Positions 58,480 to 64,000 of a DNA stretch of 64,000 nucleotides are shown here, in pieces. The stretch is from NCBI RefSeq assembly GCF_030297155.1, contig NZ_AP028067.1, forward strand, positions 3,596,001 through 3,660,000. Direction: 5' to 3'. This stretch comes from Vibrio sp. FE10. Lineage in GTDB: Bacteria; Pseudomonadota; Gammaproteobacteria; Enterobacterales; Vibrionaceae. Each line of letters begins with the position of its first letter. Within the stretch, counting starts at the first letter, position 1. The translations under genes and the position numbers were made by a program. The notes beneath the pieces were generated by a model that did no database searches, was not told where the DNA came from, and saw only the letters and a list, made by a program, of their open reading frames with translations.

Positions 58480-58971
58480 CTACGCAGAAGCTACGCCGTT
58501 GATATACTCAACCTGAATCGGTTTAGTAAAAGCACCTGGACGAAGCGCCTGAACTTCTTGAACAATCTTGCTCAGATCCCAACTCTTCTCTAACAGTAGG
58601 TGTGCAGCCAATAAACCAGTGCGACCAGAGCCGCCCATGCAGTGCATTGCTACCTTACCACCGTTATCCACGACTTGGTGTAGTGCAGGGCTCGCTGCTT
58701 GCCATTTCGCAGCAAAATCAGCACCCGGTGCACAATCGTCTTCGATTTCGATCTGGAACCATTGCATGCCTAGTGCTTGCGCTCTCTCGCCTAACTCAGA
58801 AACGTTCTTGCTTGCCAGTTCTTCACTGTCTAAAGCCGTCACAATCGCTTCAACGCCTTGCTCTTTTAGCTGAGCCAGTGATGCATCAAGCGTTGCTTCT
58901 TTTGTACCTGGGCATGGAGTCAGGATTAGCGCACCTTGCTCTAGGTCTAGTTGCCATGTTGGATGTGTCAT
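58480..58971 (-). CDS. CDKN3-like dual-specificity protein phosphatase in an ars operon
   Basis: A 163-residue protein with the cysteine-phosphatase P-loop HCMGGSGRTG at residues 110-119 (Cys111, Arg117). A preceding IEIEDDCAPGADF loop may supply the general acid. The fold is that of CDKN3/dual-specificity phosphatases, not of the low-molecular-weight ArsC type. The ATG at 58971 has GGAG 8 bp upstream; a longer frame reaching into gapdh is rejected. It lies 41 bp downstream of gapdh and before arsJ. It could act on arsenate or on a phosphorylated intermediate: eukaryotic Acr2 arsenate reductases share the HCX5R chemistry. The activity is not established. Confidence 0.85.
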   Translation of the reverse strand: MTHPTWQLDLEQGALILTPCPGTKEATLDASLAQLKEQGVEAIVTALDSEELASKNVSELGERAQALGMQWFQIEIEDDCAPGADFAAKWQAASPALHQVVDNGGKVAMHCMGGSGRTGLLAAHLLLEKSWDLSKIVQEVQALRPGAFTKPIQVEYINGVASA

Positions 58972-59012
58972 TATGTATTCTCCAGATTCTACTATTTCTT
59001 TAATACGCAGGC

Positions 59013-60014
59013 TTATGCCAAACCAACTGTACGTACTAGCTCTGCTGTACGTGTCGCGTAGCCCATCTCGTTGTCGTACCAAGCGTAGATCTTAACCATG
59101 CGCTTACCTACCAACATGGTTGATAGTGCATCTACGATAGTTGAACGTTGGTCGCCTTTGTAATCGATAGAAACCAGTGGACGCTCTTCAAAGCCAAGAA
59201 TGCCTTTTAGTTCATTCTGAGAAGCTTCTTTCAGCATCGCGTTAACTTCTTCTACCGTGGTGTCTTGCTTCACTTCGAAGATGATGTCAGTCAGAGAAGC
59301 GTTCGCTAGAGGTACACGAACTGCGTGGCCATTGATGCGGTTTTCAAGCTCTGGGAAGATCTCAACAATCGCTTTAGCGCTGCCCGTTGTTGTCGGGATA
59401 AGGCTCATGCCACATGCACGTGCACGGCGTAAGTCTTTATGGGGCGCATCAAGAATAGTTTGCGTGTTAGTTAGATCGTGAATAGTGGTGAAGGCTGCAT
59501 TTTCGATACCCAGCTTCTCGTTGATCACTTTGACCACTGGCGCGAGACAGTTGGTTGTACAAGACGCTGCCGTTACGATTTTGTGTACAGCTGGGTCGAA
59601 GATATTGTCGTTCACACCGACAACGATGTTTGCAATGCCTTCTTCTTTCACTGGCGCCGATACCACAACTCGCTTCACGCCTTGCTCAAGGTATTTGTTC
59701 AGGAAAGATGTCTTACGGTGAACACCCGTAGCTTCGATAACCACATCACAACCAGACCAATCGATCGCGTCGATGTCGCGCTCTTTGGTGGTTTTGATGC
59801 GTTGACCGTTGATTATCATCTCATCGCCTTCAACAGACACTTCGTGATTCCAACGACCTTGAACTGAATCGAACTCGAGAAGGTGAGCCAATGTCGCTGT
59901 ATCGCCAGCCACATCGTTAATTTGAACAAATTCTAGCTCAGCCCAATCGAATGCGGCGCGAAGTGCTAGACGGCCGATACGGCCAAAACCATTAATACCT
60001 ACTTTCACTGTCAT
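59013..60014 (-). CDS. gapdh: Glyceraldehyde-3-phosphate dehydrogenase, arsenic-operon type
   Basis: A 333-residue type I GAPDH. The NAD-binding start is [14 protein letters not shown], the catalytic cysteine is C152 (AASCTTNC) and the base His179 ([10 protein letters not shown]). The C-terminal [10 protein letters not shown] is complete. In this setting it forms 1-arseno-3-phosphoglycerate from glyceraldehyde-3-phosphate and arsenate for export by ArsJ. The operon position after arsR separates it from the glycolytic housekeeping enzyme, which should be encoded elsewhere. Confidence 0.94.
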   Translation of the reverse strand: MTVKVGINGFGRIGRLALRAAFDWAELEFVQINDVAGDTATLAHLLEFDSVQGRWNHEVSVEGDEMIINGQRIKTTKERDIDAIDWSGCDVVIEATGVHRKTSFLNKYLEQGVKRVVVSAPVKEEGIANIVVGVNDNIFDPAVHKIVTAASCTTNCLAPVVKVINEKLGIENAAFTTIHDLTNTQTILDAPHKDLRRARACGMSLIPTTTGSAKAIVEIFPELENRINGHAVRVPLANASLTDIIFEVKQDTTVEEVNAMLKEASQNELKGILGFEERPLVSIDYKGDQRSTIVDALSTMLVGKRMVKIYAWYDNEMGYATRTAELVRTVGLA

Positions 60015-60040
60015 CGTATTTTCTCTCAGTTAATTGCCTC

Positions 60041-60152
60041 ATATTTGAAGCCGCTGCGTTGTTGACTACGTTCACTTACCCTAATCACATAGAACCACTA
60101 TGCTCATAGGGATAAGTTCACTTGTCGCCTAGCTGCAACTCCAACTATTTCG
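60041..60152 (-). repeat. ~110-bp palindromic dispersed repeat, copy 2
   Basis: It is the inverted counterpart of copy 1, sharing TTGGAGTTGCAGCTAGGC and GTTCTATGTGATTAGGGT exactly. It lies between arsR and gapdh. In the ars mRNA the two copies are antisense to each other and could pair. Confidence 0.85.
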
Positions 60153-60171
60153 GCAATAAGTTTTAATGTAT

Positions 60172-60513
60172 TTAAACGCAACATTGAGGGCGTGAAGTTA
60201 TTGCTTCTAAACGCTCAATATCTTGTTGGTATTCAGTTTTCAAACAGTTCGATGCGATAAGGTCATCAATTAACTTTAGCATCCAACCCGGTAAATCTTG
60301 TGACAGGCGGTAGAACACCCACTGTCCTTGGCGAACATCCGTCAAAATGCCATTTGAGCGCAACTGCGCTAGGTGACGGGAAACCTTTGGCTGACTTTCT
60401 TGCAATGCCTGAGTAAGTTCACCAACAGACAAGCACTCATTGCGCACTATCAACATTAAGCAACGCACTCGCGTTTCATCAGACAGTAATTTAAAAAATT
60501 GGTGAGGAAGCAT
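60172..60513 (-). CDS. arsR: ArsR family metalloregulator
   Basis: A 113-residue winged-helix repressor. The recognition helix region is SVGELTQALQESQPKVSRHLAQL and the wing is VRQGQWVFYRL. The classical arsenite site CxC in the helix before the recognition helix is absent: only C27 lies there. C90 and a C-terminal C111-C112 pair are alternative ligands, suggesting a different As(III) site. It heads the arsR-gapdh-phosphatase-arsJ unit and should release its operator when arsenite binds. Confidence 0.93.
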   Translation of the reverse strand: MLPHQFFKLLSDETRVRCLMLIVRNECLSVGELTQALQESQPKVSRHLAQLRSNGILTDVRQGQWVFYRLSQDLPGWMLKLIDDLIASNCLKTEYQQDIERLEAITSRPQCCV

Positions 60514-60524
60514 AACTACATACT

Positions 60525-60548
60525 CATATATGGATATGCGTATATATT
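60525..60548. promoter_or_regulatory. Candidate ArsR operator
   Basis: An imperfect palindrome CATATATGGATATGCGTATATATT lies 12-35 bp upstream of the arsR start, the right size and place for an ArsR/SmtB operator overlapping the promoter. Confidence 0.6.
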
Positions 60549-60555
60549 AACTATA

Positions 60556-60584
60556 AAAAAACGCACGTCAAGGCGTGCGTTTTA
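60556..60584. terminator. Terminator between the EAL-HDOD gene and arsR
   Basis: The stem AAAACGCACG-TCAAGG-CGTGCGTTTT lies upstream of arsR. Because the EAL-HDOD gene ends its minus-strand reading at 60613, it is best placed to terminate that transcript. Confidence 0.8.
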
Positions 60585-60612
60585 ATTGTCATAAAAGTTT
60601 AACGAAGAAAAA

Positions 60613-61833
60613 TCAGAGCTGGTTGGTTACGTTATGACTCCAACGTTGAGCTTCAGTGAGCTCGGTTTTAACCTGTTCAACATTCAGTCCCAAATGAGCA
60701 CAGTGCTTATCAATCTGTTGCCAATCCGCATGTTCAAAGCTCTCTTCAAGTGCTAAAAGCGTTCCATATGGCCCTTCTCTGCGTAACAAAGCGACCTTGA
60801 TGGTTTTAGATAATGGGAGTTGTTCAACAAGATTTTCTAGCGATAAATCTAACAAAGCATCGAGTGACGAAAACAAGCCAATCATAAAGGCTTGTTCAGC
60901 ATGCCCTGAAAACGGCTGATAGCGAGACATACGCTGACAGAACTGAGCTCGCTGAAGCGATAAGCTGTATAACTCTTTCGGTTTCTTATCTGACACATAA
61001 GAAGCCACCGCCAGCGAAACAAACATTTTGAGTTTTTCTTGCCCTAGATAAACCAAGGCCTGACGGAAAGAAGAAATTGTCACCTCAAGACGTGGCGACA
61101 TGGAATTTACGAAGCGTAGAAGCTTGTATGACAACGCCACATCTTTGGCCACAATATTTTCAACTCGTTGAAAATCGACATTGGCTTTACACACTTCTTG
61201 AAATAGCTCCATAGCAATCACCTGCTCTGGGCTAATGTACTTGGTTTTGACTATCTCTGGCTTACTGAAAAAGTAACCCTGAAAAAATCGAAAACCCGCT
61301 TCTTTGGCTTGTTGGAATTCTTGTTCGGTTTCGACTCGCTCAGCAAGGAAGCTAAACTTCTGACCTTGGTGAGCCCTAACTAACTCACACGCTTCATCCA
61401 AGCCCATTTGCATAATATCGAGCTTCACAATATGCGTGTATTTTAGGAAACGTTCCCATTCTGGCGTCGAAGTAAAATCATCTAGGGCAATCATGTAGCC
61501 CGCTTGGTAAAGTTCTTTAACGGCTTCTAATAACTGGTCGGTCGGTTGGCAGGTTTCAAGGATTTCAACCACGACCTTGTCTTTAGGCAAGCTCAAAGGC
61601 AACCGACGGATCAGGCTTTGATACGGGAAGTTAATAAAACAACGTGAAGATGGGATCGAAGGGTTAAGCCCAACCGATAAGAAGTTCTCAACAATCAGAC
61701 GATACGTTGCTCGATTAGACTCAATATGCGCAGGATAGGCATTCCTTTCTCCGTCGCGAAACAACAGCTCATAACCAAGCGTGTTCTTCTTGCGATTTAA
61801 GATAGGTTGTCTAGCAACGTAGGTAGCGGTCAT
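60613..61833 (-). CDS. EAL-like and HDOD domain signalling protein (YuxH type)
   Basis: A 406-residue protein. Residues 1-195 are an EAL-type domain in which the EAL triplet reads ELL (22-24); EILE, DDFTS, KLD and GFRFFQGYFFSKP mark other EAL positions. Several catalytic residues of c-di-GMP phosphodiesterases are changed (INF in place of IN with its partner, DDFTST in place of DDFG), so hydrolysis is doubtful and binding or protein interaction more likely. Residues ~200-400 are an HDOD domain (SYKLLRFVNS, SFRQALVYLGQEKL, FMIGLFSSLD). Signal and target are unknown. It stands alone. Confidence 0.87.
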   Translation of the reverse strand: MTATYVARQPILNRKKNTLGYELLFRDGERNAYPAHIESNRATYRLIVENFLSVGLNPSIPSSRCFINFPYQSLIRRLPLSLPKDKVVVEILETCQPTDQLLEAVKELYQAGYMIALDDFTSTPEWERFLKYTHIVKLDIMQMGLDEACELVRAHQGQKFSFLAERVETEQEFQQAKEAGFRFFQGYFFSKPEIVKTKYISPEQVIAMELFQEVCKANVDFQRVENIVAKDVALSYKLLRFVNSMSPRLEVTISSFRQALVYLGQEKLKMFVSLAVASYVSDKKPKELYSLSLQRAQFCQRMSRYQPFSGHAEQAFMIGLFSSLDALLDLSLENLVEQLPLSKTIKVALLRREGPYGTLLALEESFEHADWQQIDKHCAHLGLNVEQVKTELTEAQRWSHNVTNQL

Positions 61834-61877
61834 TTATTGATAACTCTATTGGTTTAACGATAACTCTATTGCCTAAA

Positions 61878-62501
61878 CTAAGCTTTCGCGGCAGCCAGCA
61901 AAGCCCCGCAGCCCATGAACATACCACCAAATATTTTATTTATCTTACCCATTACGCGATCAGAACGAATAAAACGTCCCATTTGTGAAGCTAATGAGGT
62001 GTAACCCAACATAACCACGCTATCAATGAATACCGTCGTTACACCAAGCACTAATAGCTGTGGAGCCTGAGGCTGTGTCGGATCGATAAATTGAGGAAAA
62101 AGAGCCACCAAAAACACGATAGATTTCGGGTTAGTGAGATTAATCAGCACCGCATTTCTCAACAATCTTCCGCTCGATAATATTGTGCTCTCTTCTGAAG
62201 CCACCAAGCTAGAGTTATCACGCCACTTTTGAATACCCAACCACAAAAGATAAGCCACACCGACCCATTTGATGATAGTGAACGCCAACGCGGATTGAGC
62301 GACTAGTGCACCAATGCCCGCTCCCACCAGAATGATGTGGAATGCTAGACCAAGCTGTAAGCCTGCGATCGACGCGAGTGATTTCTTGGTGCCATAACTT
62401 AGCCCATTGCTGATTGAATTAACGGTACCAGAGCCCGGAGCCAAACTAAACAAAATCGCCGTGACGACATAAGCAAGCCAAACATGAGTATCCATTTGCA
62501 T
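61878..62501 (-). CDS. rhtB: Homoserine/homoserine lactone efflux protein RhtB (LysE family)
   Basis: A 207-residue LysE-family exporter with five to six helices. SLAPGSGTVNSISNGLSYG, SIAGLQLGLAFHIILVGAGIG, NLTNPKSIVFLVALFPQFI and the C-terminal NKIFGGMFMGCGALLA align well with E. coli RhtB. It probably exports homoserine and related amino acids or lactones. It is divergent from pldB, the same neighbourhood as in E. coli (rhtB-pldB-yigL). Confidence 0.92.
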   Translation of the reverse strand: MQMDTHVWLAYVVTAILFSLAPGSGTVNSISNGLSYGTKKSLASIAGLQLGLAFHIILVGAGIGALVAQSALAFTIIKWVGVAYLLWLGIQKWRDNSSLVASEESTILSSGRLLRNAVLINLTNPKSIVFLVALFPQFIDPTQPQAPQLLVLGVTTVFIDSVVMLGYTSLASQMGRFIRSDRVMGKINKIFGGMFMGCGALLAAAKA

Positions 62502-62576
62502 TTCCTTACTAGTTCTTTAATCTAACAACATTAGTAGCGATAACGCTCTCACATGCATCAGTTCAGGTAATTTCCC

Positions 62577-63557
62577 ATGGAAAACCACAGTGCCGCCCCG
62601 TTTTCGTACACGCAAGAACCTGAGTTCGAGCAAGCGATTAAACACCCGATCCCTGCCCTTTGGCAACAACGAAAAGATGGGTATGTCACATCATCTGGTA
62701 AAAAGAAGCTGTACTGGTGTAGCCTAACCTCACCGACGCACACCAAAGCCATTGTAATTTCAAATGGTCGCATCGAGTGTTGCTTGAAATACCAAGAACT
62801 CTTTTATGATTTCTATCAACAAGGCTATGACGTTTATTCATTTGACCACCAAGGTCAAGGCCAGTCGGAACGTATGGTAACAGACTCTGACATCGGTCAC
62901 ATTCATGAGTTTGATGATTATGCGTCAGATATGTCCGACATCATTGCCAGCTTTGACCTCAACCGATATTCCAATCGTTATCTGCTCGCTCACTCAATGG
63001 GCAGCACGATAGCCACTCGCTACCTGCAAACTCACCCAGACCACCCGTTTGACAAGGTCACGCTGTGCGCACCCATGTTTGGGATCAATACTGAATGGTA
63101 CTTCAAGCCCATCGCGATGGTTGTTGGACAGGTACTCACGGCTTGTTATGCCAAGCCGACTTATGCCCCAGGGCAACAAGCGTATTACTCGAAGCCCTTC
63201 GAAAATAATTTATTAAGCCAAAGCAAGGTACGTTACCAATGGTTCCGCCGACTGTATGACGAGTCACCCTCTTTACAAGTGGGTGGACCAAGCACTCGCT
63301 GGGTTTGGCAAGGATTAATGGCAGCTAAGCAGGCAATTCAGCAGACTCGTCAAATCAAAATCCCTCTGCTATTGATTCAGGCTGGGGAAGAGAAGATTGT
63401 GAGTAACGATGCTCAAATGAAGTTCATCAATAAGCTGAAGAAAACCAACTCAGCCAGCCAGTTTATGGCCATTGAAGGCTCTAGACATGAGGTGTTGTTT
63501 GAAAAAGATGAATATCGCAATCAAACACTGGATGCCATTAATCAGTTTTTTGTTTAA
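62577..63557 (+). CDS. pldB: Lysophospholipase L2 (alpha/beta hydrolase)
   Basis: A 326-residue serine hydrolase. The nucleophile elbow is AHSMGS (GxSxG variant with Ala first), YSFDHQGQGQSER precedes it, and the late SRHEVLFE carries the likely catalytic His. It hydrolyses 2-acyl lysophospholipids at the inner membrane. No signal peptide is present. It lies upstream of yigL on the same strand, as in E. coli. Confidence 0.94.
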   Translation: MENHSAAPFSYTQEPEFEQAIKHPIPALWQQRKDGYVTSSGKKKLYWCSLTSPTHTKAIVISNGRIECCLKYQELFYDFYQQGYDVYSFDHQGQGQSERMVTDSDIGHIHEFDDYASDMSDIIASFDLNRYSNRYLLAHSMGSTIATRYLQTHPDHPFDKVTLCAPMFGINTEWYFKPIAMVVGQVLTACYAKPTYAPGQQAYYSKPFENNLLSQSKVRYQWFRRLYDESPSLQVGGPSTRWVWQGLMAAKQAIQQTRQIKIPLLLIQAGEEKIVSNDAQMKFINKLKKTNSASQFMAIEGSRHEVLFEKDEYRNQTLDAINQFFV

Positions 63558-63744
63558 CGCTCGCACACCAATAGAAAGTAACGACTAATAAGATAAGCGC
63601 TAAAGAGGAAGAGAAGTAAGTGAGCTTTGCCCTCTTTTCTTGCATGAATTTGGCATACAATTTCTAGATAGAGATATTGTATTTCAAAGGGCACTGGCAT
63701 TGGCTGGTGTCGATATTGGTTAAGCATTTTGCAATGAGGGTTAA

Positions 63745-64000
63745 ATGACTATTCCTGCACTAAAAGATTCCGTGAAAATTGTTGCCTCTGATCTAGATGG
63801 TACGCTTTTGGCTCCCAACCATCAGTTAAGCGATTTTACCAAGCAAACACTCACGAAGTTACACGGACAAGGTTATACCTTTATCTTCGCAACAGGTCGT
63901 CACCATGTTGATGTTGCTGGTATTCGCAAGCAAACGGGTATTCCGGCTTACATGATCACCTCGAATGGTGCTCGCGTGCATGACCAAGACGACAATCTAA
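63745..64000 (+). CDS. yigL: HAD-superfamily sugar phosphatase YigL, N-terminal part (gene runs off the window)
   Basis: 85 codons are present. The HAD motif I VASDLDGTLL and motif II-like FIFATGRHH, plus ITSNGARVHD, identify a Cof-type (IIB) HAD phosphatase. In E. coli the gene after pldB is yigL, a phosphosugar phosphatase also acting on pyridoxal phosphate, so the position supports the name. GAGGGTT precedes the ATG at 63745. The cap and C-terminal parts lie outside the window. Confidence 0.93.
   Translation, partial: MTIPALKDSVKIVASDLDGTLLAPNHQLSDFTKQTLTKLHGQGYTFIFATGRHHVDVAGIRKQTGIPAYMITSNGARVHDQDDNL

Overview
The window is a chromosomal segment of a gammaproteobacterium of the genus Vibrio, plausibly the Splendidus clade. 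The genus call rests on housekeeping gene order (tRNA-tufB-secE-nusG-rplK; birA-murB; fabR-yijD/sthA; lexA/dgkA/plsB/ubiCA; ftsYEX-rpoH; rsmD-yhhL), protein similarity recalled from Vibrio and E. coli families, and rRNA sequence. The species was not tested. The gene set is that of a large-chromosome region near the replication origin, where rRNA operons concentrate.

Layout. 1-3.3 kb (minus strand): four tRNAs, tufB, secE, nusG and the start of rplK. 3.4-8.4 kb: coaA, birA, murB, a GNAT acetyltransferase and pssA. 8.4-11.7 kb: an intact IS21-family element (istA/istB) with a 5-bp target duplication, inside non-coding DNA. 11.7-28.5 kb (minus strand): three tandem rRNA operons, here called A, B and C in map order. 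They differ in the 16S-23S spacer: A has tRNA-Ile and tRNA-Ala, B has tRNA-Glu, C has no tRNA. Operon A ends with tRNA-Asp and stacked terminators. 28.6-37 kb: a membrane-anchored RRM protein, murI, a cobalamin-riboswitch btuB followed by a DUF71 ATPase, trmA, yijD, fabR and sthA. 37-46.6 kb: dinF, a Fur-box methyltransferase, lexA, dgkA, plsB, ubiA, ubiC, a FliL-like secreted protein, glpG and glpE. 46.6-47 kb: a non-coding segment rich in DnaA boxes and Dam (GATC) sites. 47-56 kb: rpoH-ftsX-ftsE-ftsY, rsmD, yhhL, yhgN, a YecH-like gene, yhhN, a long G-poor intergenic region, a probable 26-residue membrane protein, a membrane-anchored protein of unknown function and a DUF2500 gene. 55.9-60.6 kb: an acyltransferase and an arsenate-detoxification operon (arsR, gapdh, a CDKN3-like phosphatase, arsJ) carrying two copies of a ~110-bp palindromic repeat in opposite orientation. 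60.6-64 kb: an EAL-HDOD protein, rhtB, pldB and the start of yigL.

How the genes work together. Much of the window serves translation and its control: rRNA, tRNA, EF-Tu, NusG, TrmA, RsmD. Envelope and lipid synthesis is represented by murB, murI, pssA, plsB, dgkA, fabR, pldB and yhhN; division and secretion by ftsEX, ftsY and secE; stress control by lexA, rpoH and arsR. Accessory content is small: the IS21 element, the ars operon and the dispersed repeats.

The observations most worth a second look are the DnaA-box/GATC cluster between rpoH and glpE, the tiny ORF at 54.75 kb, the phosphatase inside the arsR-gapdh-arsJ operon with its paired repeats, the three-spacer-type rRNA array with covarying 16S differences, and the Fur-box methyltransferase between lexA and dinF. 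No CRISPR array, prophage or integron was seen.
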